Of a stretch of 64,000 nt of DNA, positions 26,147 to 33,974 are shown piece by piece. The DNA is from Sulfitobacter sabulilitoris. Its GTDB lineage: Bacteria > Pseudomonadota > Alphaproteobacteria > Rhodobacterales > Rhodobacteraceae. The stretch covers positions 54,842 through 118,841 of the forward strand of contig NZ_VANS01000006.1 in NCBI RefSeq assembly GCF_005887615.1, written 5' to 3'. The translations under genes and the position numbers were made by a program. Numbering within the stretch: position 1 is the first letter of the stretch; each line of letters starts with the position of its first letter. The notes beneath the pieces were generated by a model, which was given only the letters and a program-made list of their open reading frames with translations, was not told where the DNA came from and made no database searches.

Positions 26147-27796
26147 ATGGCGCAAGACCAGAAGCCGATGTCCGACATGACGACGACCGGCGCGAAACTG
26201 CTTGTCGACAGCTTGGCGGCTGCGGGCATCGATACGATCTTCGGCGTGCCCGGCGAAGAGAATACTGCCGTGATGCAGGCGCTGGAGGACTCCGGGATCA
26301 CATTCATCCTGACCCGTCACGAACAGGCAGCGGCATTCATGGCGTCGGTGCATGGCCGTTTGACCGGGCGGCCCGCAGGGTGCCTGTCGACGCTGGGGCC
26401 GGGTGCCACCAACCTCGTGACCGGCGTCGCGGATGCGCATCTGGATGGCGCGCCCTTGGTCGCGATCACGGGGCAGGGCGCGCGCGCCCGGTTGTCGAAA
26501 TCGCAAAGTCATCAGGTGATCGATCTGGGTGCGCTCTTCGCTCCGGTGACGAAACGCAGTCAGACTATCATGACAGCCGACGAATTGCCCGGTGCAGTCG
26601 CCGAAGCGGTCCGGCTGTCTCTGCAACCCCGGCCGGGCGCCGTGCATCTATCCTTGCCAGAGGACTTGGCCAATGAGCAGATGACAGGCCGTCCTGTCCG
26701 ACCGCATGACCGGTTCGACCTGTTGCCCGATCCGGCATCGGTCGTGGCTGCCTGCGATGCGTTGAACGATGCCAAGGCGCCGATTATCGTTGCGGGCGCT
26801 GGTGTCATCCGCAGCGATGCCGCGCGGCAGGTGCGGGATTTGGCGGAAAAGCTGAACATTCCGGTTGTCACGTCGTTCATGGCCAAGGGGATTTTGCCCG
26901 CAGATCACCCGTTGTGTCTGTTTTCGGTGGGCCAGCCATTCGACGATCATATCGACGATGCGCTAAAGGCTGCAGATCTGGTCATTGCGATCGGGTTTGA
27001 CCCGATCGAATATAGTCCTGAAAACCTGCACCTGGATGACAGCACGCAGGTTATTCATGTCGCCGATGTGCCTGCCGCTTCGGATGTGGGTTGGAACGTG
27101 GTGCAAGACGTCCAGGGTTCTGTTTCCGCATCGTTGCGCGGAATCGTTGCAGGGGCCGCCGGACGGTGTTTCGACGATCAGCCGGCGATGATCATGGTGC
27201 GCGATGCCCTGCGCGCCGAACGTGACACCGTCGAGACCGACGCGAACGACAGCGTGTCGCGCCCCGAAGATATCCTTTCGCGGGTGGAGGCGCAGCTGGA
27301 CGCGACCGATACCGTTCTGTCGGGGGTCGGGCTGCACAAGATGAAGGTCGCGCGGTCGCTCGCGGCCAAGCGGCCGGGTCAGATCGTCATAGCGAACGGT
27401 CTTGCCGGTATGGGCATGGCGCTGCCCGGTGCGATCGCGGCGGCGCGGCTTCCGGATGCGGGTCATGTCCTGGCGATCTGCGGCGACGGTGATGTTCTGA
27501 TGAACGTGCAGGATATGGAAACGGCGCGCAGGCTTGGCCTGAAAATGACGGTCATGGTCTGGGTCGATGGCGGCTATGGGCTGATCGAGGCCAAGCAACA
27601 GGACGAAACCGGGCACCATACCGACCTGAAGTTCTGCAATGTCGATTGGTCATCCCTCGCCAAGGCGTTCGATTGGGATCACATCGCGGTTGATACGTTC
27701 GGCGCGCTGGACAGCGCATTGTCGCGTGCGCGCGATGCGGAAAAGCCGGTGCTGATGACCTTGGCCGTCGATTATCACGAGCGGCTCCGGCCCTGA
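26147..27796 (+). CDS. Acetolactate synthase-like thiamine-diphosphate enzyme
   Basis: 549 residues with all three domains of the acetolactate/acetohydroxyacid synthase group: pyrimidine domain with GVPGEEN (33-39) and catalytic Glu59 in RHEQAAAFMA, a central FAD-type/transhydrogenase domain, and the PP domain with ICGDGDVLMNVQDMET. It most resembles single-subunit catabolic AlsS-type enzymes, which join two pyruvates into 2-acetolactate; no regulatory small subunit gene follows. No EcfG motif was found directly upstream, but the DUF1328 promoter may read in. Alternatives such as glyoxylate carboligase-like activity cannot be ruled out. Its position inside a stress island is unexpected. Confidence 0.88.
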   Translation: MAQDQKPMSDMTTTGAKLLVDSLAAAGIDTIFGVPGEENTAVMQALEDSGITFILTRHEQAAAFMASVHGRLTGRPAGCLSTLGPGATNLVTGVADAHLDGAPLVAITGQGARARLSKSQSHQVIDLGALFAPVTKRSQTIMTADELPGAVAEAVRLSLQPRPGAVHLSLPEDLANEQMTGRPVRPHDRFDLLPDPASVVAACDALNDAKAPIIVAGAGVIRSDAARQVRDLAEKLNIPVVTSFMAKGILPADHPLCLFSVGQPFDDHIDDALKAADLVIAIGFDPIEYSPENLHLDDSTQVIHVADVPAASDVGWNVVQDVQGSVSASLRGIVAGAAGRCFDDQPAMIMVRDALRAERDTVETDANDSVSRPEDILSRVEAQLDATDTVLSGVGLHKMKVARSLAAKRPGQIVIANGLAGMGMALPGAIAAARLPDAGHVLAICGDGDVLMNVQDMETARRLGLKMTVMVWVDGGYGLIEAKQQDETGHHTDLKFCNVDWSSLAKAFDWDHIAVDTFGALDSALSRARDAEKPVLMTLAVDYHERLRP

Positions 27797-27866
27797 TAGA
27801 GATCGAGGGCCGGATGTCGCAATCCGGCGTGTAGGGTGCCAACTGCGAGGTTCACAATTAATTAAA

Positions 27867-27895
27867 AAAAGCCCCGTCACTGCGACGGGGCTTTT
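27867..27895. terminator. Bidirectional intrinsic terminator
   Basis: GCCCCGTC (27871-27878) and GACGGGGC (27884-27891) form an 8-bp stem with a five-base loop, extended by A4/T4. T-runs follow on both strands, longest on the minus strand. It serves the convergent acetolactate-synthase-like gene and phyR. Confidence 0.88.
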
Positions 27896-27918
27896 GCGTT
27901 TGACCGACCGCGTTGCGG

Positions 27919-28728
27919 TCAGACCTTGAGCGTTTCTGTCGATGAAAAGAACATCGCTTGCGATACGGCCGACATGACCTGATCCTCGGTGTAGGGCTTG
28001 GAGATCAGGAACGCAGGTTCGTGCTTGTCGCCCGTCAGCAGGCGCTCGGGGAAGGCCGTGATGAAAATGACCGGGCGGTCGCCAAGCTGTGACATCAGAT
28101 CGTTCACCGCATCGATGCCCGACGAATTGTCGGCCAATTGAATGTCCGCAAGAATGAGGTCGGGCCGGTCGGCGTTGCCGAGTTTCACCGCCTCGTCGCG
28201 GGTCCGGGCGATCCCGGTGACGCGGTGACCCATGTCGGCGACGATGCTTTCGATATCCATGGCGATGATCGCTTCGTCTTCGATGATCATGACCGATCCC
28301 GACACCGCGTCCGCCATTTCGCGGCGCGCTATATCCACCAGTTGCCGCGCTTCGGTGTCGTCGATGCCGATGATCGTCGCGACCTCGGCCAGTGAAAAGC
28401 CTTCGATCGTGTGCAGCAGCAATGCTTCGCGGCTGTTGTCGGTCAGTCGTGCCAGGTGGCGCTGCGCCTTGGCCTTGAGACCGCTTTCGCCTTGCTCTAC
28501 CGGGGCTCCGGCGCTGGACCAGATCCGGTAGAGTGCCCGGAACACGCCGGTCTTGGTGTCCACGTCGTCCAGAATTGACCGATCTGTCAAAATCGCCTCC
28601 AGCGCGGCCGCGGCGAAGGTGTCGCCGCTGGATTGACTGCCTGTCATCGCGCGAGCGAACCGCCGCAGATACGGAAGACTTGCACCCAATTCGTCGCTTA
28701 CACTGCGGGTTGCATTCGCTTCGGTCAT
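27919..28728 (-). CDS. phyR: PhyR anti-anti-sigma response regulator
   Basis: 269 residues with the diagnostic PhyR order: an EcfG-like sigma domain (about 1-140) followed by a receiver (about 145-262). The receiver has the acidic pocket IIEDE (148-152), phosphoacceptor Asp195 (LILADIQLAD) and Lys224 (ISKPY). When phosphorylated, the sigma-like domain captures NepR and frees EcfG, switching on the general stress response. The gene is divergent from nepR-ecfG and the shared spacer holds paired EcfG-type promoters, implying positive autoregulation. This is the standard alphaproteobacterial arrangement. Confidence 0.96.
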   Translation of the reverse strand: MTEANATRSVSDELGASLPYLRRFARAMTGSQSSGDTFAAAALEAILTDRSILDDVDTKTGVFRALYRIWSSAGAPVEQGESGLKAKAQRHLARLTDNSREALLLHTIEGFSLAEVATIIGIDDTEARQLVDIARREMADAVSGSVMIIEDEAIIAMDIESIVADMGHRVTGIARTRDEAVKLGNADRPDLILADIQLADNSSGIDAVNDLMSQLGDRPVIFITAFPERLLTGDKHEPAFLISKPYTEDQVMSAVSQAMFFSSTETLKV

Positions 28729-28757
28729 TCTGACACTTCCTTTTTTTTACAAATCTC

Positions 28758-28790
28758 GGAACCAAACCCGGCCCCGGTGTGTTTGGTTCC
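28758..28790. promoter_or_regulatory. Palindromic divergent EcfG promoter pair
   Basis: GGAACCAAAC (28758-28767) and GTTTGGTTCC (28781-28790) are perfect inverted repeats around 13 bases. Each arm supplies a GGAAC -35 box, and the opposite arm supplies the -10: TGTT at 28780-28783 for nepR-ecfG and, on the minus strand, GGTT at 28768-28765 for phyR, both with 17-base spacing. The two promoters overlap completely. Confidence 0.72.
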
Positions 28791-28835
28791 GTTACGCAAG
28801 TAAAATATTCGCTTTGTAGGGATACACTTCCAAAA

Positions 28836-28991
28836 ATGACGCAGGCAGGCGCAGACAGAAAACGCGAGAGTGTGATCGATGAAAACCTTAAACGTGTCTA
28901 TGAAGAGGCGTTGGACGAGGGTATTCCCGATCGCTTCAAGGATTTGCTCGACCAGTTGAAGCAGCAGGACGCTGCCAAGGAATCCAAGTAA
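28836..28991 (+). CDS. nepR: NepR-type anti-sigma factor
   Basis: 51 residues, MTQAGADRKRESVIDENLKR at the start, with the NepR core INENLKRVYEE-like segment (IDENLKRVYEEALDEGIPDR) and IPDRFKDLLDQL. NepR binds EcfG and keeps it inactive until phospho-PhyR displaces it. The frame is open back to 28779, but that part overlaps the promoter. No good ribosome binding site is seen before 28836. It overlaps the ecfG start by one base (TAATG), coupling inhibitor and sigma synthesis. Confidence 0.92.
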   Translation: MTQAGADRKRESVIDENLKRVYEEALDEGIPDRFKDLLDQLKQQDAAKESK

Positions 28992-29548
28992 TGGGAAAGT
29001 CAGACCCGAGGGACGCGCTGGTAGATCACCTGCCCGCGATGCGCGCCTTTGCCATCAGCCTGACGCGCAACGGCGCGATTGCCGATGACATGGTGCAGGA
29101 TACGCTGGTCAAGGCCTGGACGAACATCGACAAGTTCAAGGAAGGCACCAACATGCGTGCCTGGCTGTTCACGATCTTGCGCAACACCTATTATTCGTCG
29201 CGCCGCAAGGCCAACCGGGAAGTCGCCGACATCGACGGTGTTCATACCGAAGCGCTCGCCGAGAAGCCGGCGCATGACGGGCATCTTCAGATGAGCGACT
29301 TTCGCGTCGCCTTTGCCAAGCTCAAGGACGAGCAGCGCGAGGCGTTGCTGCTGGTTGGCGCTTCGGGGTTTTCCTATGAAGAAGCCGCCGACATGTGCGG
29401 CGTCGCCGTCGGCACGATAAAGAGCCGGACCAACCGGGCGCGGATCAAGCTGGCTGAACTGATGCACCTCAACGAAGACGAGGCGCTGGAGATGACAGAC
29501 GATGCTACGATGTCTGTTCTTTCGGCGGCCAAAGCCTCCTCTTTCTGA
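28991..29548 (+). CDS. ecfG: EcfG-family general stress sigma factor
   Basis: 185 residues: sigma region 2 (about 10-75, with DDMVQDTLVKAWTNIDKF) and region 4 (about 110-165, with YEEAADMCGVAVGTIKSRTN helix-turn-helix). Position between nepR and a histidine kinase and opposite phyR identifies it as the EcfG sigma of the general stress response. It should recognise the GGAAC-N16/17-nGTT sites found throughout 22.7-32.9 kb, including its own promoter. Confidence 0.95.
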   Translation: MGKSDPRDALVDHLPAMRAFAISLTRNGAIADDMVQDTLVKAWTNIDKFKEGTNMRAWLFTILRNTYYSSRRKANREVADIDGVHTEALAEKPAHDGHLQMSDFRVAFAKLKDEQREALLLVGASGFSYEEAADMCGVAVGTIKSRTNRARIKLAELMHLNEDEALEMTDDATMSVLSAAKASSF

Positions 29549-29549
29549 T

Positions 29550-31271
29550 ATGACGGCGGGGTTTCTTGACGGGAATGTCTTTCGCGGGCTTGCTTTTCGC
29601 ATCCTGCTGTTCTTGTCGCTCGCACTTTTGCCGCTTGGCCTGATCGCCGTCATTCAGACGAGGGAGATCGCCCGTCAAAGCGACATCAATTCCGAACTGT
29701 CCCTGTTGGCGGTCACGGAACACGCGTCGAATGCCGAACGTGCCGCGATCCAGGAAGGGTTCGGCGTCGCCAAGGCGCTCACCTCCATCGTGCGGCTCTA
29801 CATTGACGACCGGGAAGAATGTCATGAGTTCCTGAAGGAATACCAGGTCAGTTCGAACCTTTACAGCCTGGTTGGCTTCCTGCCCGTGACCGGCAAGATG
29901 GAGTGTTCGTCGTCCGACAAGACCTTTGATTTTTCGGACTACCCGAACTTCGACGAGATGATGGAAAACCCACGCCGCCGCGCCACTGCCAGCCGCGATG
30001 CGCCGCTCAGCTCGCAATCTGTGGTGGCGCTGTCACAACCGTTGTTCGACGGCGAGCAGTTTCTGGGTTACGTCGTCTTGTCGATTCCGACGCTTGCGAT
30101 CAGCCAGACGCCCGCGACCGAAATTGAGCGGGCACCGGAAAATGTCGTCACCTTCAATACGCACGGATTTTTGCTGACCGCAGATGATTCCGTCGAGGCC
30201 GCGGCACAGGAATTGCCTGTGAACCGCAAGCTTTCGCTTCTGGTGGGGTCGGACCCGACGGTGTTTGCCGATGTAAACGCGAATGGCGAAGACCGGATTT
30301 ACGCCGTCGTTCCGATCGTTCCGGGCGTGGTCTATGCGATGAGCATCTGGTCGGATGTCGTGCCCTTTGCCCAAATCGCCCGCACCAGCAGCCTGAGCGT
30401 GTTTCTTCCCGTGCTGATGTGGATCGCAAGCCTTGTCGTGGCCTTCTGGGCGCTCAACCGGCTTGCGATCACGCACATCAAGAAACTTGGCCGCCAGATG
30501 CGGCATTTCGCATTCAACCGCAGGCTGCCGCGTGCCGGCATGGGGATGGGCGTGCCGCGCGAGATCGTCGACATGGAACAGGCGTTCGTCGGGATGGCCG
30601 AGTCCATCATCCGCGACGAGGCCTCTCTCGAGGATAACCTGCGTCAGAAGAACATTCTTCTGAAAGAGGTCCATCACCGGGTCAAGAACAACCTCCAGCT
30701 CATTTCCTCGATCATGAACATGCAGATCCGCCAGGCGCGAACCGAAGATGCGCGCGCTGTGCTCAAACGGCTGCAAGACCGTATCCTGAGCCTCGCGACG
30801 GTTCACAAGAGCCTTTATCAAAACGACGACTTGCAGCGTGTCGATGGTGGTGCGCTGGTGCGTGACATTGTAAAACAGCAATTGTCGGTGGGCCTTTCCG
30901 CAGGATCGGGCATGAAGATAACCCAGACCTACGAAGCGATTTCACTCGATCCGGACGATGCCGCTCCGTTGTCGCTCACGGTGTCCGAGGCGGTCACGAA
31001 TGCGCTGAAGTATTTTGGTGCGCAGGAGGGGGAGCGCCCCTGCCTCGACATCTCGCTGAAATATGACGGGCCGGACAGCGCGACGCTTACGATCGCCAAC
31101 ACGGTCGGGCCGGGCACGCCCGAAGAGGGGTCGGGCCTGGGGGCGCAATTGATCAATGCCTTTGCCCGGCAATTGAACGGGCAGATCGAAGTCAGCCAAT
31201 GTGGCGTCTGGCACCGGGTGGTCCTGCGGTTCCCAATTCCGCAGCAGCCCAAGCAAGTCTACGACTACTGA
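29550..31271 (+). CDS. Membrane sensor histidine kinase (HisKA_2 type), probable PhyR kinase
   Basis: 573 residues from MTAGFLDGNVFRGLAFRILL, one base after the ecfG stop. Topology: membrane helix about 13-35, a periplasmic sensor region of about 240 residues, second helix about 280-305, then a linker and the kinase. The phosphorylation box EVHHRVKNNLQLISS has His375/His376, followed by a HATPase domain with EAVTNALKYF (N-box) and GSGLGAQL. HWE/HisKA_2 kinases are the usual phosphodonors for PhyR, and its place in this operon supports that role. The signal sensed is unknown; two cysteines occur in the periplasmic part. Confidence 0.92.
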   Translation: MTAGFLDGNVFRGLAFRILLFLSLALLPLGLIAVIQTREIARQSDINSELSLLAVTEHASNAERAAIQEGFGVAKALTSIVRLYIDDREECHEFLKEYQVSSNLYSLVGFLPVTGKMECSSSDKTFDFSDYPNFDEMMENPRRRATASRDAPLSSQSVVALSQPLFDGEQFLGYVVLSIPTLAISQTPATEIERAPENVVTFNTHGFLLTADDSVEAAAQELPVNRKLSLLVGSDPTVFADVNANGEDRIYAVVPIVPGVVYAMSIWSDVVPFAQIARTSSLSVFLPVLMWIASLVVAFWALNRLAITHIKKLGRQMRHFAFNRRLPRAGMGMGVPREIVDMEQAFVGMAESIIRDEASLEDNLRQKNILLKEVHHRVKNNLQLISSIMNMQIRQARTEDARAVLKRLQDRILSLATVHKSLYQNDDLQRVDGGALVRDIVKQQLSVGLSAGSGMKITQTYEAISLDPDDAAPLSLTVSEAVTNALKYFGAQEGERPCLDISLKYDGPDSATLTIANTVGPGTPEEGSGLGAQLINAFARQLNGQIEVSQCGVWHRVVLRFPIPQQPKQVYDY

Positions 31272-32815
31272 TGGGACGCGGGGCCAGTCAGGTTGACGAG
31301 GTCACGTTCCTGATCACGGCGTCCGAGGCCTTTGTCGCACTTGAACATGCCTTTCTGGACGCAACCACCGAGATCCGGGCCTGCTTCAGGATATTTGACC
31401 TTACGACCCATCTGCAATCCGACAGGGGCAAGGCGGTCGGAAGCGACTGGTTCGATCTGATTGCGGATACCCTGCGCCGCGGTGTGGAAATCTCGTTTGT
31501 GCTTACCGATTTCGACCCGGTCGCGATCGGCAAAATGCACGCTGCGACATGGCAAAGCGTCCGCCTGATGCACGCGGCGGCCGAAGCGTCCGGGCGTCCG
31601 GATCTGCTGCGCTGCACCGGCAAGATCCATCCGGCGTCGGTTGGGGCCCTGCCGCGGATGATGCTGGCCCTCAAGAGCAGGCCCATGCTGCGCGAACAGC
31701 TCGACACGCTCAATGGCATGTCGCTGGCCAAACGGGCAAGGGCCTGGCGCTTGCGGCCCGGTCTGCACCCGCTGGTGCGCGAACGCGATGGCAAGCTGCT
31801 CATGAAGCGTTTCTTGATCCCCGAGTTGCAACCGGTGACGCACCATCAGAAGCTCGCGGTGTTTGATCGCAAGCTGCTTTATATCGGCGGGCTCGACCTG
31901 AATGACCGCCGCTATGACACGCCCGAACACAATCAGCCGCCGGCGCAGACCTGGCACGACACGCAGGTGATGGTGACAGGGCCCGTCGCCCAGGTCGCCC
32001 ATGACCACCTTGCAGAATTCCTGGATACCGTCGCCGGGCGCACAGCCGCCAAGCCGGCACCGGGTCTTTTGCGCACGATGTCGCGGCCCCGCGTGTTCAA
32101 CGTCGCGCGAATATCGCCGCGAACGGTGGTCAGCGAACTGGCGCAGGCGCATTACGACCTGGTCGGGCGGGCGAAGAAACTGATCTATCTCGAGACGCAG
32201 TTTTTCAGGGATCGCAAGCTGGCCAACCGACTTGTCGACGCAGTCAAGGCGAACCCCGATCTGCACCTGCTCGTTGTGTTGCCCGGCGCGCCAGAGGAAA
32301 TTGCCTTTGACAACTCGAAGGGGGCCGACCAGCAATACGGCGAGTACCTCCAGGCCAGGTACGTGACGCGGGTCGCAAAGGCGTTTGGGTCGCAGGCGTT
32401 TTTCGCCACACCGGTCAAACCGCAGAATGGCGGGTCAGGGCGCGCAGCCGTCCGGGGTGCGCCGTTGATCTATGTACATGCCAAGCTGTCGGTCTTTGAC
32501 GACACCGATGCCATCATCTCGTCGGCGAATTTGAATGGCCGCAGTTTTCGCTGGGACACAGAAGCAGGTCTTTGGCTGGACAGGCCCAAGGACGTTTCGG
32601 CCATTCGCGAGCGGTGCTTTCGCCACTGGATGCCGCAGGACGCCGATGTCGCCTGTTTCGCTCCTGAAACGGCCGTTGCCGGATGGCGGGCGCGCGCGTT
32701 CGAGAACGCGCGCCTGCCGCCGGTGTCGCGCAAGGGGTTTTTGTTGCCTTATCCGATCAGGCCCGCAAAACGCTTTGGCCGCAATCTTCCCGGCATGCCT
32801 GAGGATATCGTCTAG
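31271..32815 (+). CDS. Phospholipase D-family protein
   Basis: 514 residues; the start overlaps the kinase stop (TGATG, 31269-31273), so it is coupled to the stress operon. Two HKD motifs are present: HHQKLAVFD (His192, Lys194, Asp199) and VHAKLSVFDD (His403, Lys405). These catalyse phosphodiester hydrolysis or transfer on phospholipids. No signal peptide or membrane helix is evident, unlike cardiolipin synthases, so it may be a soluble or peripheral phospholipase. A role in membrane repair or remodelling under stress is inferred from the operon. Confidence 0.91.
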   Translation: MGRGASQVDEVTFLITASEAFVALEHAFLDATTEIRACFRIFDLTTHLQSDRGKAVGSDWFDLIADTLRRGVEISFVLTDFDPVAIGKMHAATWQSVRLMHAAAEASGRPDLLRCTGKIHPASVGALPRMMLALKSRPMLREQLDTLNGMSLAKRARAWRLRPGLHPLVRERDGKLLMKRFLIPELQPVTHHQKLAVFDRKLLYIGGLDLNDRRYDTPEHNQPPAQTWHDTQVMVTGPVAQVAHDHLAEFLDTVAGRTAAKPAPGLLRTMSRPRVFNVARISPRTVVSELAQAHYDLVGRAKKLIYLETQFFRDRKLANRLVDAVKANPDLHLLVVLPGAPEEIAFDNSKGADQQYGEYLQARYVTRVAKAFGSQAFFATPVKPQNGGSGRAAVRGAPLIYVHAKLSVFDDTDAIISSANLNGRSFRWDTEAGLWLDRPKDVSAIRERCFRHWMPQDADVACFAPETAVAGWRARAFENARLPPVSRKGFLLPYPIRPAKRFGRNLPGMPEDIV

Positions 32816-32852
32816 GCGAACTGGGCTGAATCGTCGCAGGTTTGCCCAACGC

Positions 32853-32878
32853 GGAACCAAAGCGGCAAAGGCGGGGTT
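32853..32878 (+). promoter_or_regulatory. EcfG-type promoter
   Basis: GGAAC (32853-32857), 17 bases, GGTT (32875-32878), 33 bases before the small membrane protein gene. One mismatch in the -10 element, the same variant as in the phyR promoter. Confidence 0.65.
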
Positions 32879-32910
32879 GATCATCTGAAACCAGACGAAA
32901 GGAGCCCGAC

Positions 32911-33045
32911 ATGTCAACCGACCTATTCGTTGGCGGGCTTTCCATTCTAAGTGTTGTGGCGTTACTCGTGCTTGCCTTGACCAGCAAGAAACGGGTGGAG
33001 CGCCGCAAGGATGATGACGACTGGAACGGCCCGGGAGTCGTTTGA
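32911..33045 (+). CDS. Small single-pass membrane protein, stress regulon candidate
   Basis: 44 residues with one membrane helix (about 5-24: LFVGGLSILSVVALLVLAL) and a charged tail KKRVERRKDDDDW. GAAAGGAG lies at ideal distance before the ATG and an EcfG-type promoter and a downstream terminator bracket it, so it is a real independent gene despite its size. No family is recognised. The bracketed arrangement suggests a small stress-induced membrane peptide. Confidence 0.72.
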   Translation: MSTDLFVGGLSILSVVALLVLALTSKKRVERRKDDDDWNGPGVV

Positions 33046-33140
33046 TCGCCGTTATCGCGTAGCCAACTGAAGAAGGGCATCGACCCCTTTGACCGTGACC
33101 GGTCGTTGTATGCGGATGGAAGCCAGCCAGTTGCCGACAA

Positions 33141-33175
33141 GGCCCGGATCGCAAACGTGGTCCGGGCCGCTTTTG
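33141..33175 (+). terminator. Intrinsic terminator of the small membrane protein gene
   Basis: GGCCCGGA (33141-33148) pairs with TCCGGGCC (33161-33168) around a 12-base loop, followed by GCTTTT. It closes the stress island before the convergent regulator gene. Confidence 0.7.
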
Positions 33176-33195
33176 GGTGCCGGGTATGACCGCGT

Positions 33196-33762
33196 CTAGA
33201 ATGTGGGCGGCGTACAGGCGCTGATGATCTCGCATTCCTCTGCGCCGGTGTTGCGAAACCTGTGCGGCAGACTGCTGTCGAACAGGTACCCGTCGCCCGG
33301 TCCAAGGGTCTGCACAGCGTCGCCCACCGTGACTTCGATCATCCCGCGCAGCACGATGCCGGCCTCTTCGCCTTCGTGGGACAGATACTCCGGCCCCGTG
33401 TCAGCCTCGGGGGCGTAGCGTTCGTGCAGGACCTGCAAACTGTGCTGTCCCACGTGACCCAGTTGCCGCAGCGACACCAGCTGTTGGTCGCCGTTTTCCG
33501 AATTTGGCGGCGCAATCTCGGTCAGATCCTCCGAGCGGTAGAAGTAGCGAGGCTTTTCGTCCGTCTCGAGCGTCGAGAAGAATTCAGCCATGCTGATGGG
33601 AATCGCATCCAGCAGGCTTTTCAGCGAGGCGATGCTTGGGCTGGTTTTGTTCTGTTCGATCAACGAAATGGTTCCGTTCGTCAGACCGGCGCGCGATGCA
33701 AGTTCGCGTTGCGACAAACCACGCGCTTTTCGGATGGAGCGGAGTTTGTGACCAATATCCAA
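33196..33762 (-). CDS. XRE-cupin transcriptional regulator (PuuR-like)
   Basis: 188 residues: N-terminal helix-turn-helix of the XRE type (about 5-60, with LSQRELASRAGLTNGTISLI) and a C-terminal cupin (about 115-180, EGEEAGIVLRGMIEVTVG and GYLFDSSLPHRF). This architecture is that of PuuR, which represses putrescine/GABA catabolism genes, and related amino-acid regulators. It is divergent from the GABA-type aminotransferase, so it likely controls that gene and perhaps the amine island. The effector is unknown. Confidence 0.9.
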   Translation of the reverse strand: MDIGHKLRSIRKARGLSQRELASRAGLTNGTISLIEQNKTSPSIASLKSLLDAIPISMAEFFSTLETDEKPRYFYRSEDLTEIAPPNSENGDQQLVSLRQLGHVGQHSLQVLHERYAPEADTGPEYLSHEGEEAGIVLRGMIEVTVGDAVQTLGPGDGYLFDSSLPHRFRNTGAEECEIISACTPPTF

Positions 33763-33903
33763 GTCGTCAGATCCTTTGCCTGGCCCGCGGGCCGTTGGTT
33801 TTGCTGCATTATCTAGCGCCGTGCATCGCGCTTGTCACAGGCTTATTCTGTGTCTATGCGAAAGCGGATTTCAGCCATCGTCATATGGGGATCAGAATCC
33901 CGA

Positions 33904-33943
33904 TTGACAATTAAATTAAACATCATATTAGGATTTTAAACAT
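33904..33943 (+). promoter_or_regulatory. Promoter and possible operator before the GABA-type aminotransferase
   Basis: An AT-rich patch in otherwise G/C-rich DNA. TTGACA (33904-33909) is a consensus -35; TATTAG about 16 bases on could serve as -10. The octamer TTAAACAT occurs twice, at 33916-33923 and 33936-33943, exactly 20 bases apart (two helical turns), a plausible binding site for the XRE-cupin regulator. The remaining 212-base spacer shows nothing else. Confidence 0.45.
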
Positions 33944-33974
33944 ATCCCTGCGTTTGATCTGAAGGACGACAAAC

